A stretch of 64,000 bases of DNA from Amycolatopsis sp. WQ 127309. GTDB taxonomy: Bacteria; Actinomycetota; Actinomycetes; Mycobacteriales; Pseudonocardiaceae. The notes under the pieces are model-generated. The model was not told the origin of the DNA. It saw only the letters and a list, made by a program, of their open reading frames with translations, and searched no databases. Position 1 is the first letter of the stretch; every line of letters starts with the position of its first letter. This document shows, one piece after another, positions 16,270 through 26,940 of this stretch. A program made the position numbers and the translations under genes. The stretch is taken from contig NZ_CP095481.1 of NCBI RefSeq assembly GCF_023023025.1, forward strand, positions 9,375,001 to 9,439,000. Direction: 5' to 3'.

Positions 16270-17164
16270 CGGCTCTCCTTCTTCGCGTACGCGGCCGGGT
16301 CCCGCCGGAACGCGTCGCGGCACCCGGCGCAGCAGAAGTAGTACGCGACGCCGTCGCACTCGACCGGATCGCGCCGGGCCACGGTCATCCCGCACACCGG
16401 GTCGAGGGCCTCCTCGGCGACGCGCTCGACGACCCGCACCGGACGCGCCGCCGCGCGCAACCGGACCAGTTCGGCGAGCACGGCGACCGCGATCTCCCGG
16501 TGCTCGACCGCGCCGAGGTCGACGCCGGCGGGCACCTGGACGCGAGCGAGCCGCTCGGCGGGCACCCCGCGGTCGGCGAGGTAACCGAGCACCGCCTCGC
16601 CCCGCTTGCGCGAACCCACCAGCCCGACGTACGCCGGGTTCCGCGTCAGCGCGCGTTCCAGCGTCTCCTCGTCGTGGTGGCCCTGGGTCGCGACGACCAC
16701 GTAGGACCGTTCGGTCACCGAAGCCAGGTCTTCGCTCAGCTCCGCCCGCCAGCCCAGCGCCGTCGCCAGCGCGACCAGCGTGTGCGCCAGCGGCGAGCGG
16801 CCGGCCACCACGAGGTGCGGGGCCGGGACGACCGGCTCGACGTAGATCTCCAGCGCGCCCTCGCTCTGGCACGAGATCGGCACGACGGTCATCCCGTCGG
16901 GCACCGACCCGAACCGGTCCGGGGTGCCGAGCAGCAGCAACCGCGGGGTGCCCTCGGCCAGCGCCTGCCGAGCCTCGCGCAGCACCACGGGTTCCGCACA
17001 GGCGCCGCCGATCCAGCCGTGCAGCTCGCCGTCCTCGGTGACGATCGCGCGGCAGCCCTCCTTGCCCGACGACGGGCCTTCGCGCCACACCACCGTGGCG
17101 AGCGCGAACGCCTCACCGCGGCGGGCCCGGTCGCCCGCCTCCGCCAGCACGTCCCAGCCGTCCA

Positions 17165-17165
<1 letters not shown>
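16263..17165 (-). CDS. XdhC/CoxF-like maturation factor fused to a YHS domain
   Basis: XdhC-family proteins load or sulfurate molybdenum cofactor for hydroxylases such as CO dehydrogenase. The 300-residue protein has an N-terminal XdhC domain with WREGPSSGKEGCRAIV and GWIGGACAE, a Rossmann-like half (HLVVAGRSPLAHTLVAL; GLVGSRKRGE), and a C-terminal YHS domain (about 252-300) with DPVCGM and YYFCCAGC, a metal-binding Cys cluster. The ATG overlaps the coxL stop by 1 nt. The YHS module could deliver copper, an inference. Confidence 0.88.
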
Positions 17166-19551
<2,386 letters not shown>

Positions 19552-19555
<4 letters not shown>

Positions 19556-20076
19556 TGGTCTTCCTTCCGCAGTTTCGCGGCGGCCCAGAGCACCGACTTG
19601 ACGATGTTCTGGTACCCGGTGCACCGGCAGAGGTTGCCCGACAGGGCCCAGCGGACGTCCTCTTCGGACGGATCGGGTTCGCGGTCCAGCAACGCTTTCG
19701 CGGCGAGCATCATGCCGGGCGTGCAGAACCCGCACTGCAGGCCGTGCTCCTCGCGGAAGCCCTCCTGCACCGGGTGCAGCTCGCTGGCCGTCGCCAGGCC
19801 TTCGACGGTGGTCACCTCGTGGCCGTCGGCCTGCACGGCGAGCATCGTGCAGGACTTCACCGGCGTGCCGTCGACGAGCACGGTGCACGCGCCGCAGCTG
19901 GTCGTGTCGCAGCCCATGTGCGTGCCGGTGAGGCGCAGCCCCTGCCGCAACAGGTGCGACAGCAGCAGCCGCGGCTCGCACTCGATGACCCTGCGGCGGC
20001 CGTTCACGGTCACCGTGATCCGGCGTTCGGGGACGCCCGCGGAAGGTTCGTCGCGGACTTCGTGCACGAGGCTCAT
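19552..20076 (-). CDS. coxS: Aerobic CO dehydrogenase small (2x[2Fe-2S]) subunit
   Basis: Electron-transfer subunit linking the Mo site to FAD. The 174-residue protein has a plant-type [2Fe-2S] domain (GCDTTSCGACTVLVDG, KSCTM) and a C-terminal helical [2Fe-2S] domain (QCGFCTPGMM and LCRCTGYQNIV), all eight cysteine ligands present. A roughly 16-residue N-terminal extension precedes the ferredoxin fold. Start overlaps coxM stop by 4 nt and its own stop overlaps coxL. Confidence 0.96.
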
Positions 20077-20933
20077 CGGGTGGTCCCTTCCAGGGCACGC
20101 ACCACGAAGGTGTGCACCACGTGCCGCTTGTACGCGGCGCTGCCGCGGTGGTCGCTCTTCGGCCGGGCGGCCGCCGCGGCGAGCGTCGCCGCCTCTTCGA
20201 TCGTCTCGGCGGTCAGCGGGCCGCCGACGAGCGCCGCGGCCGCGTCGGCGCACTCGATGGTGGCGCCGCCGACGCCGGTGAGCGCGATCCCGGCCCGGCT
20301 GACCCGGCCGTCGGTGGTGGTGTCGACGGCGACCGCGACGCCGACCGTCGCGAAGTCGCCGACCCGGCGTTCCAGCTTGAGGTAGCCACCCGACGGCGTC
20401 CCGCGCGGCGCGGGGATGACGGCCTCGACGGCGATCTCGTCCGGGGCGAGGGCGTTCTGGAACGGGCCGAGCACGAACTCGCGCGCCGGGATGCTCCGCC
20501 GTCCGTCCAGCCCGGCCGCGACGATCGAGCCGTCGAGGGCCAGCACCACCGACGCCCAGTCGCCCTGCGGGTCGGCGTGGCACAGCGACCCGACGAGCGT
20601 GCCGCGGTTGCGGACGATCGGGTCGGCGATGAGCGGCGCGGCGGCGGCCATGGTCGGCTGGGTGTCGCGCAGCAGGTCCGACCGTTCCAGCGTCACGTGC
20701 CGGCAGAGCGCGCCGACGTGCAGGTTCCCGGCGTCGTCGACCTCGTGGTGGTCGAGCCCCGGGAGGTTGTTGATGTCGACGAGCAGCGCGGGCGCGGCGA
20801 AGCGGAGCTTCATCAGCGGCACCAGGCTCTGCCCGCCGGCGAGGACCTTCGCCTCGTCGCCGTGGTCGCGCAGCAGGCCGAGCGCCTCGTCGAGGTCGCG
20901 CGGGGCCTCGTAGGAGAACCGGGTCGGGTACAT
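20073..20933 (-). CDS. coxM: Aerobic CO dehydrogenase medium (FAD) subunit
   Basis: FAD subunit passing electrons from the iron-sulfur subunit to the quinone pool. The 286-residue protein has the FAD pyrophosphate motif AGGQSLVPLMKLR, the second FAD motif TLVGSLCHADPQGD and a CO_deh_flav C-terminal domain. It is the first clear cox gene of the operon, 19 nt downstream of a small ORF. Confidence 0.95.
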   Translation of the reverse strand: MYPTRFSYEAPRDLDEALGLLRDHGDEAKVLAGGQSLVPLMKLRFAAPALLVDINNLPGLDHHEVDDAGNLHVGALCRHVTLERSDLLRDTQPTMAAAAPLIADPIVRNRGTLVGSLCHADPQGDWASVVLALDGSIVAAGLDGRRSIPAREFVLGPFQNALAPDEIAVEAVIPAPRGTPSGGYLKLERRVGDFATVGVAVAVDTTTDGRVSRAGIALTGVGGATIECADAAAALVGGPLTAETIEEAATLAAAAARPKSDHRGSAAYKRHVVHTFVVRALEGTTR

Positions 20934-20952
20934 GGGCGTCAGTCCTCCGTCC

Positions 20953-21180
20953 TCAGTCCTCGTCCGGGACGGCGACCGGCAGGGTGTCCTCCTCGGGCTC
21001 CGGCCGCGGCCGCTGGTGCGGCGGCCACGGCCCGGCGACGGGCTGCCCGGCCACCTTGAGGAACCCGATCAGCTGGGGCCACGCCCAGACGGTCGGGCCC
21101 GGCCCGTCCTTCGGCGCGTTCTCGACGAGTTCGTACAGCCGCGGGTTGCCCCGGCTGTGCCCGTCGGACTCGATCCGCAT
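20953..21180 (-). CDS. Small hypothetical protein leading the cox operon
   Basis: 75 residues, Pro-rich and acidic at the C terminus (PEPEEDTLPVAVPDED), with a central RLYELVENAPKDGPGPTVWAW segment. No membrane helix. Start MRIESDGHS at 21180 is chosen; a longer frame to 21246 is possible. Only 19 nt separate it from coxM, so it is likely co-transcribed. Function unknown. Confidence 0.5.
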   Translation of the reverse strand: MRIESDGHSRGNPRLYELVENAPKDGPGPTVWAWPQLIGFLKVAGQPVAGPWPPHQRPRPEPEEDTLPVAVPDED

Positions 21181-21399
21181 GACGCGTACCCGCTTCCGCC
21201 GTCGATCAGGTGATCGGATGGTCCACCTGGAGGACACGCAGGGCAACGAGCGAATAACCCTTCGCTTAACCGTCGAGGCAGGCCGTGGCGTACCACACGT
21301 GGGTGATCTTCGCGGTGGCGTGGGTGATCAGCGCGGATACCGGGTAACCGCCGCTTGGTGGCCGGTTCGCGGCCCGAAAATCGAGGGGATGTGGTCCCG

Positions 21400-21678
21400 G
21401 TGTCCGAAGTGTCCCGGCTTCCGGTGGTCGTCAGCGAGAACTGGGATTGGCAGATGCGCGGGGCGTGCCGGGGGATGGACGCCGGTGTGTTCTTCCACAG
21501 CGACAACGAACGCGGGATGGCGCGCAAGCGCCGCGAAGACCTCGCCAAGCAGATCTGCGCGAGCTGCCCGGTGCGCCTGCAGTGCCTCGACCACGCCGTC
21601 GCGGTGCGGGAGACGCACGGCATCTGGGGCGGGCTCGGCGAGGGCGAGCTGCGTCAGCTGATCGCCACCCGGATCTGA
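21400..21678 (+). CDS. WhiB-family iron-sulfur regulator, WhiD/WhiB3-like
   Basis: Redox-sensitive [4Fe-4S] transcription factor confined to actinobacteria; WhiD/WhiB3 members act through SigA in development and redox control. The 92-residue protein shows the four cysteines (GACRGMD; ICASCPVRLQC), the FFHSDNERGMAR block and the GIWGG turn. The C terminus ends shortly after GGLGEGELRQL, shorter than Streptomyces WhiD. GTG 21400 is favoured by AGGGG at 21384-21388. It diverges from the cox operon, but a regulatory link is not shown. Confidence 0.9.
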   Translation: MSEVSRLPVVVSENWDWQMRGACRGMDAGVFFHSDNERGMARKRREDLAKQICASCPVRLQCLDHAVAVRETHGIWGGLGEGELRQLIATRI

Positions 21679-21720
21679 CTCAGCTGCTGGGTCACCGGAG
21701 GGACCGCGGTCCGGCGGCCG

Positions 21721-21749
21721 TGTCAGGACGGCGTCAGGGGCGTGTCAGG
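21721..21749 (+). promoter_or_regulatory. Three heptamer direct repeats with 11-bp period
   Basis: TGTCAGG, CGTCAGG and TGTCAGG start at 21721, 21732 and 21743, separated by exactly 4 bp, ending 21 nt before the hydrolase ATG. Heptamers at 11-bp period are the layout recognised by SARP/AfsR or PhoP-type OmpR-fold activators. The following leader would be very short. Regulator not identified. Confidence 0.5.
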
Positions 21750-21770
21750 CGAGCCGCCGACAGTCGCCTC

Positions 21771-22607
21771 ATGACAACGAACAGCACGACCTGGTCCGGC
21801 ATGGTGGCGATCGACGACACGGCCCTGGCGGTCACCGACACCGGCGGCCCCGGCATCCCCGTGGTCTACCTCAACGGCCAGTTCGCCACCCAGGGCTACT
21901 GGCGCCGGGTCGTCGCCGAGCTCGGTGCCGGCTTCCGGCACATCACCTACGACGAGCGGGCGCGCGGCAAGTCGAAGCGCTCGGGCGACTACTCCTTCGA
22001 GGTCGCCGTCCGGGACGTCGACGCCGTGCTCGCCGCGCGGGGCGTGGACCGGGCGCTGGTGGTCGGCTGGTCCTACGGCGCGCTGGTCGGCGCGCACTGG
22101 GCCGCCCGGAACCCGCAGCGCGCGATCGGCGCGGTCCTGGTCGACGGCGCCTTCCCGTACGACTGGCTCGACGACGCCATGGAGCAGCGGATCCGCAAGC
22201 TGTTCAAGCGGATGAGCTGGTTCCTGCCGCTGCTGCGCCCCACCGGCCTGGCCCCGCGGATGAGCGCCGAGCAGCAGGCCGAGAGCAACATCGAGGTCGG
22301 CGTGCTCTCCCGCGAACGCGAGCTGGGCCCGGTGCTCGACGCGATCACGGTCCCGACGCGGTTCGTGGTCGCGTCGGGGACGTCGCTGGGCAGCCGCGGC
22401 GACGAGCAGGAGCGGATCCGCGCCGGCCTCGACGCCGCGGTCGCCCGGAACCCGCACATCGAGGTGAGCGCGAAGGTCACCAGCAACCACGGCGCGATCC
22501 TGCGCAAGGACTTCGGCGCGGTCGCCGGGGCCGTCCGAGACGTCGCGGGCCCGCGGATCGGCGTTACGGCACCAGGTAGCGCGTCAGGAGGCTCGACCCG
22601 TCGGTGA
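21771..22607 (+). CDS. Alpha/beta-fold hydrolase
   Basis: The 278-residue protein has the hydrolase fold: oxyanion strand VVYLNGQFATQGYW, DERARGKSKRS block and nucleophile elbow GWSYGALVG. The substrate is unknown. Three 11-bp-spaced repeats precede the ATG, suggesting specific activation. The last 44 nt overlap the convergent reductase gene, and the C-terminal GSASGGSTRR looks like an extension past a lost stop. Confidence 0.82.
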   Translation: MTTNSTTWSGMVAIDDTALAVTDTGGPGIPVVYLNGQFATQGYWRRVVAELGAGFRHITYDERARGKSKRSGDYSFEVAVRDVDAVLAARGVDRALVVGWSYGALVGAHWAARNPQRAIGAVLVDGAFPYDWLDDAMEQRIRKLFKRMSWFLPLLRPTGLAPRMSAEQQAESNIEVGVLSRERELGPVLDAITVPTRFVVASGTSLGSRGDEQERIRAGLDAAVARNPHIEVSAKVTSNHGAILRKDFGAVAGAVRDVAGPRIGVTAPGSASGGSTRR

Positions 22608-23307
22608 GCACGGTGCCGAGGTCCAGCTTCAGCGGGTCGAAGGCACCGCCGACAGCCGCGCGGTCCGCCGTTCCGGCCACCAGGAACGGCGCGACCGTCA
22701 GCCGGAACTCGTCGACCAGGCCCGCCTCGGCCAGCGACGCGAACAGCCGGGGCCCGCCTTCGCAGTCGATCCGGCGGAGACCACGCTCGGTCAGGGCGGC
22801 GACAGCGCGGTCGAGCGCGACGTGCTCCTCCCCCGCGACGATCACCTCGGCCCCCGCCGCGACCCAGGCGTCACGCTGGTCCTCCGGCGTCCGCTCGCTG
22901 GTGATGACGATGGTCGGCACGGCGGCGCCGGTGATCACGGGCGCGTCGGGCGGCAGGCTGCGGCCGGTGGTGACGACGGCGATCGGCGGGACCGGCTCGA
23001 GGCCGTGGCGCCGGCGGCGGTCCGCGGTCTCCTCGTCCGGGTGGACGCCGTCGAACTCCTCGACCACCGCGGTCCCGGCGCCGAGCAGGACGACGTCGGC
23101 GAGGTCGCTGCCCAGCTTGAACACGACCCGGTCGGGTTCGGTCGACAGCGGGCGCGAGCGGCCGGCGACGGTGATCGCGCCGTCCGTGCTCGACACGAAG
23201 TTGACGACCAGCCACTTCGCGACGTCGGGGAAGCGGTAGAGCGCTTCGAGGTCGTCCCGCCCGATTTCGCGGACGCTCTCGGGCGGCCAGATCTGCTGGA
23301 GTTTCAC
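22564..23307 (-). CDS. RibD C-terminal-like pyrimidine/dihydrofolate reductase
   Basis: NADPH-dependent reductase of the RibD-C/DHFR-like fold. The 247-residue protein has the DGAITVAGRSRPLSTEPD substrate block, VVLLGAGTAVVEE, and the typical C-terminal CEGGPRLFASLAEAGLVDEFRLT. It starts at GTG 23307 overlapping the FolP2-like gene by 4 nt. The pairing suggests a pterin/flavin-related step, but the substrate cannot be told. Confidence 0.82.
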   Translation of the reverse strand: MKLQQIWPPESVREIGRDDLEALYRFPDVAKWLVVNFVSSTDGAITVAGRSRPLSTEPDRVVFKLGSDLADVVLLGAGTAVVEEFDGVHPDEETADRRRRHGLEPVPPIAVVTTGRSLPPDAPVITGAAVPTIVITSERTPEDQRDAWVAAGAEVIVAGEEHVALDRAVAALTERGLRRIDCEGGPRLFASLAEAGLVDEFRLTVAPFLVAGTADRAAVGGAFDPLKLDLGTVLTDGSSLLTRYLVP

Positions 23308-24173
23308 AGCCACCGCACCGCGTTCTTCGGCGGGCGGGTGCCCACGATGCTCGCGATCATCTCGACCGCGTGCCGCGTCTCGCGGACCTGGTGCGCCCGG
23401 AACATCGCGGCGCCGTGCGCGGCCGCGAGCGCGGTGGCGGCCAGAGTCCCGGTGACCCGGTCGTCCATGCCGACGTCGAGCGTCTCGCCGACGACGCCCT
23501 TGTTGGACAGCGCCATCAGCACCGGCCACCCGGTGGCCACGAGCTTGTCGACGTTGCGCAGCACGGCCAGCGACTGGTGGGTGTTCTTCGAGAAGTCGAT
23601 GCAGGGGTCGATCATGATGCCCTCGCGCGGGACGCCGCGTTCGACCGCGCGCTCGGCCAGTGCGGTCGTGTCGGCGATCACCGACGCGACGACGTCGTCG
23701 TAGACCGGCTTCACCGGGTCGGTGCGCGGGTCGAGACCGTCGGTGTGGGCGCAGATGTAGCCCGCGCCGTGCTCCGCGGCGACGTCCAGGATCTCGGCGT
23801 CGTAGGCGGCCCAGTTGTCGTTGATCAGGTCCGCGCCGGCGCGGCAGACGGCGTCGGCGACCTCGGCGCGGTAGGTGTCGACGCTGATCACGACGTCCGG
23901 GAAGTGCTCGCGGGCCCACGCCACGGTCGGCACGACCCGGGCGATCTCCTCCTTGACGGTGACCTCGGGGCCCGGGCTGGCCGGCACGCCGCCGATGTCG
24001 ATCACGGCGGCGCCGTCGTCGAGCACCCGGCCGATCGCCGCCTGCGCCCGCTCCTCCTCGAACGTCACCCCGTTGTCGTAGAACGAGTCCGGGGTCCGGT
24101 TGACGATCGCCATCACCAGCGCGTTGTCGCTGGTGAGGCGCCGTCCCCGGAAGACGAGGTCGTGGATCGGCAT
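23304..24173 (-). CDS. FolP2-type dihydropteroate synthase paralogue
   Basis: The 289-residue TIM-barrel protein resembles Mycobacterium FolP2 rather than the folate enzyme FolP1. It keeps MAIVNRTPDSFYDNG at the start and ALSNKGVVGETL later, but in place of the STRPG loop binding pABA and pterin it has VIDIGGVPASPGP. FolP2 proteins are reported not to supply dihydropteroate synthase activity, so a different reaction is likely. It is coupled to the RibD-C-like gene. ATG 24173 gives the family N terminus. Confidence 0.82.
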   Translation of the reverse strand: MPIHDLVFRGRRLTSDNALVMAIVNRTPDSFYDNGVTFEEERAQAAIGRVLDDGAAVIDIGGVPASPGPEVTVKEEIARVVPTVAWAREHFPDVVISVDTYRAEVADAVCRAGADLINDNWAAYDAEILDVAAEHGAGYICAHTDGLDPRTDPVKPVYDDVVASVIADTTALAERAVERGVPREGIMIDPCIDFSKNTHQSLAVLRNVDKLVATGWPVLMALSNKGVVGETLDVGMDDRVTGTLAATALAAAHGAAMFRAHQVRETRHAVEMIASIVGTRPPKNAVRWL

Positions 24174-24256
24174 GCGGTTCTCTCCTGTGCGGGACCGGCA
24201 GCGTGGTCGTCCCCGAGCATAGGCGATCATCGTTCTCCCGCCGTGCCCTCTCACGC

Positions 24257-25816
24257 TCAGCCGACGCTGGTGGAGAACTTGAGCGACCGGCCCGGCTCCG
24301 CGCGGAACGTCGCGCCGTGGTCGTTGCTGTAGGCCTCGCCGCCGCCCGGGTAGGGGCCGGAGTCGTTGTACTCCAGGCCGTAGCAGCCGGTGGTGGTCGC
24401 CGAGCGGACCAGCAGCCCGTAGCGTTTCCCGGCCGTCACGGCGATGCCCGGCGTCACCGTGACCGCGCGCGGGGACCACCCGATCGACGTCGCCGGCACG
24501 ACGGCCGTGCTCAGCGCGGCGCCGGTCGGCTGGAACTCCTCCGTCGCGGCGTAGACGCCGATTTCGAGGCCCGCGCCGGGGTTTCCGGCCTGGAAGCTCG
24601 TGTACGAGACGGCGGACAGCGTGCCGCCGCGGCTCGGGACGAACGTCTGGAACCGGGCGACGCCGGCGCCGACGTCGCAGTAGGTCCGGAAGCCGGTGAC
24701 GCCGTCGGCCTGATCCACGCCGGGGGGCGGGTCCTGGTGCCCGGCCGAGCCGGTGGCGAGGTCCAGCGAGAAGGAGTTCCGGCAGGTCATCGGCGCGATC
24801 GCGCCCGTGGCGGTGAACTCGAGCGGCGCCCAGTAGTAGTTGGCGAGGGCTTCGTTGCGCTGCCCGTTGTTCCAGAGGTCGCTGGCGTAGACGTAGGCGG
24901 TGCCCGACGTCGTCGGGAGCGCCGAGACGAACGCCGGCTGCCCGCCGCACGAGTCCTGGCTGATCTTCACCGGCGCCGACCACGGCCCCAGCGGGTTCGC
25001 CGCCGTCCGGTACGACGTGCCGGTGCCCGCGCAGTAGCCGCAGTTCGGGTCGGAGTAGGTCAGGTAGTAGACGCCGTTCCGCTTGAACAGGGCGGGCGCT
25101 TCGGTCTGGCTCTGGCCGAGCCGCGCGTAGGCGCCGGTGCCGGTCAGGTAGTTCGCGGCGAGGCGCTCGACGACGATGTCGCCGCCTGCCCGCCAGTCGG
25201 TGTAGGCGAGGTAGGCGGTGCCGTCGGTGTCGACGAAGACGTCGTGGTCGCCGTTGTTGACCCCGCCCGCCGGGGCGTTGTCGTTCACCGCGAGCGTCGG
25301 TACCGGGGCTTCGGTGAACGGCCCGGCCGGGTTCGCGCTGGTGAGGACCCGGAAGCCGACGCTGTTGTCGTAGACGTTGACCCAGAGCACGTACTTGCGG
25401 GTGGCCGCGTCGTAGCCGACGTGCGGCCGGAAGCAGCCGTAGGTGGCGCCGTTGCAGCGGGTCTGCCAGACGCCCGTGGCGTCGAGCAGCTGTCCCCGGT
25501 CGGTCCAGTGCACGAGGTCGGGCGAGGTGTACACCTTGAACCCGCAGAACGGCGAACTCGTCGCCTGCCAGGCGAAACCGCAGTCGTAGCTGGTGCCGTA
25601 GAGGTAGTAGGTGCCGCCGAAGAGGGCGATCTCGCCGTCGTGCGCGTCGACCGCGTCACCCCGCGTGTCGAAGCGGACGACCTGGTTGCCCTGCGCGTCG
25701 AAGTTGGTGACGGTCGTGGTGAACGCGCGCGCTTCGGCGGGGGTGGACAGCGTCACCGCCAGTACCGCCGCCAGCACGAGGGTGAACGCGGACCGGAGCC
25801 TGCGGGTGCCTGTCAT
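24257..25816 (-). CDS. Secreted GH43-like glycoside hydrolase
   Basis: Predicted exported enzyme cutting plant polysaccharide side chains (arabinan/xylan type). The 519-residue protein has a signal peptide ending near AEA, a five-bladed propeller with the three GH43 acids visible in context (VDAHDGEIA; NNGDHDVFVDTDG; QTEAPALFKRNGVYYLTYS), and a C-terminal beta-sandwich domain of about 150 residues probably binding carbohydrate. ATG 25816 has GAGGAGG upstream. A LacI-type operator lies just before it. Confidence 0.85.
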   Translation of the reverse strand: MTGTRRLRSAFTLVLAAVLAVTLSTPAEARAFTTTVTNFDAQGNQVVRFDTRGDAVDAHDGEIALFGGTYYLYGTSYDCGFAWQATSSPFCGFKVYTSPDLVHWTDRGQLLDATGVWQTRCNGATYGCFRPHVGYDAATRKYVLWVNVYDNSVGFRVLTSANPAGPFTEAPVPTLAVNDNAPAGGVNNGDHDVFVDTDGTAYLAYTDWRAGGDIVVERLAANYLTGTGAYARLGQSQTEAPALFKRNGVYYLTYSDPNCGYCAGTGTSYRTAANPLGPWSAPVKISQDSCGGQPAFVSALPTTSGTAYVYASDLWNNGQRNEALANYYWAPLEFTATGAIAPMTCRNSFSLDLATGSAGHQDPPPGVDQADGVTGFRTYCDVGAGVARFQTFVPSRGGTLSAVSYTSFQAGNPGAGLEIGVYAATEEFQPTGAALSTAVVPATSIGWSPRAVTVTPGIAVTAGKRYGLLVRSATTTGCYGLEYNDSGPYPGGGEAYSNDHGATFRAEPGRSLKFSTSVG

Positions 25817-25839
25817 CGTGCCGGCCTCCTCGCCGAACA

Positions 25840-25851
25840 TGAAACGTTTCA
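25840..25851. promoter_or_regulatory. LacI-family operator of the GH43 gene
   Basis: Perfect palindrome TGAAACGTTTCA, the classic half-site of LacI/GalR regulators with the central CG, 24 nt upstream of the GH43 start. No LacI gene is in this window. Confidence 0.7.
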
Positions 25852-25890
25852 AGCTTCTCGCGCGTTTACGTTAACCCATGAATTGCCCCC

Positions 25891-26071
25891 ATGGCCGACT
25901 TCACCGACTTCAACCTCAAGCTGATCGTCGTCGAGCGAGGACGAGCTGTTCGACGTCAGCTCGCTCGACGATCTCGCCCTGCTGCCGAACTTGCGGCGTG
26001 TCGTGGGCTCGGAGTTCCTCGGCCCGCGGTTGCGGGAGGTCCTTCGCTCCCGCGGTGTCGCGGCGGACTGA
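25891..26071 (+). pseudogene. Decayed gene, possibly DUF6892-like
   Basis: ATG 25891 starts MADFTDFNLKLIVVE; the continuation EDELFDVSSLDDLALLPNLRRV ending RSRGVAAD and TGA 26069-26071 is in another frame from about 25937. The two parts resemble the N and C termini of DUF6892-type proteins, with the middle (perhaps 80 residues) missing, so an internal deletion with frameshift is inferred. The family assignment is from memory and tentative. Confidence 0.5.
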
Positions 26072-26888
26072 CCGCGCGGTCCGCGTCGCCGTAGTAGCCC
26101 GCGGGCAGCTGCCGGAACCGGCGGCGGAAGCGCAGCCAGCCGACCAGCTGCGTGCCGGCCGCGAGCACGAGGTAGGACACGGCGAACCACCCCTGCGCGC
26201 CGAGGTGGTCCAGGTCCATCCCGGCGGGCCACACCGCGACGAAGAACAGGGCGGACGGGGCGAAGCGGTGGGCGTCCTGGGCACGCAGCACGCCGTCGAC
26301 GGCGCGGGACGCGGCGTCCTCGGCGATGATCGGCGCACGCAGCACCCGGCCGAGGACCAGCGCGATCGCCCCGGCCCCGGCGGCGAGCCCGAGCGTGCGG
26401 GCCCCGGCGTCCAGGGGCGCGGCCGGTTCGGTGAGGAACTGCAGGGCGCACAGGACGGCTCCCCCGCCGAACGTGATCGCTGTCGCGGCCAGGTGCCACC
26501 AGCCGACCTGCCGCGCCGCCGCACGCCACGGCGGCGGGGTGCCGGAGCCGGTCAGGCTCTCGGCGAGCTCTTCGCGCGTCTGCACCTGGCGCCACCACAT
26601 CACGAGCAACGCGGCCAGCACCACGCCGACCAGCAACGGCCGGAGCAGCTCCAGCTCCCGCGGCGCGCGGAAACCGGGCCAGAAGACGAGGCAGACGACC
26701 AGCACGGCGAACACGGTCGGCCGCCGCAGCCATTCCCGGGTGCCGACGCGCAGCGCGAGCAACCGGGTCGGCAACCCGACCTCGACCCCGTGCCGCGCAA
26801 GCCACATCCGCGTGGCGGTCACCTCGGCGAACGACGGTTCGCCGGGCAGCCTCGGATCGACCGGCAACGCCGGTTCACGCACGACCAA
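25956..26888 (-). CDS. Multi-pass membrane protein, unknown function
   Basis: 310 residues with a polar N terminus (ATRMWLARHGVEVGLPTRLL) then about six hydrophobic helices (TVFAVLVVCLVFWPGF; LLVGVVLAALLVMWW; ITFGGGAVLCALQFL and others). The final 45 residues after GYYGDADRAV are Arg/Ser-rich, run antisense through the decayed gene and are probably not original. TTG 26888 is 7 nt after GGGAGG. No family recognised. Confidence 0.65.
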   Translation of the reverse strand: MVVREPALPVDPRLPGEPSFAEVTATRMWLARHGVEVGLPTRLLALRVGTREWLRRPTVFAVLVVCLVFWPGFRAPRELELLRPLLVGVVLAALLVMWWRQVQTREELAESLTGSGTPPPWRAAARQVGWWHLAATAITFGGGAVLCALQFLTEPAAPLDAGARTLGLAAGAGAIALVLGRVLRAPIIAEDAASRAVDGVLRAQDAHRFAPSALFFVAVWPAGMDLDHLGAQGWFAVSYLVLAAGTQLVGWLRFRRRFRQLPAGYYGDADRAVSPPRHRGSEGPPATAGRGTPSPRHAASSAAGRDRRAS

Positions 26889-26940
26889 CCGAAAGCCTCC
26901 CAGCCCTCACCACCCGCGGGAAGTCTACGACAGGGCCCGG

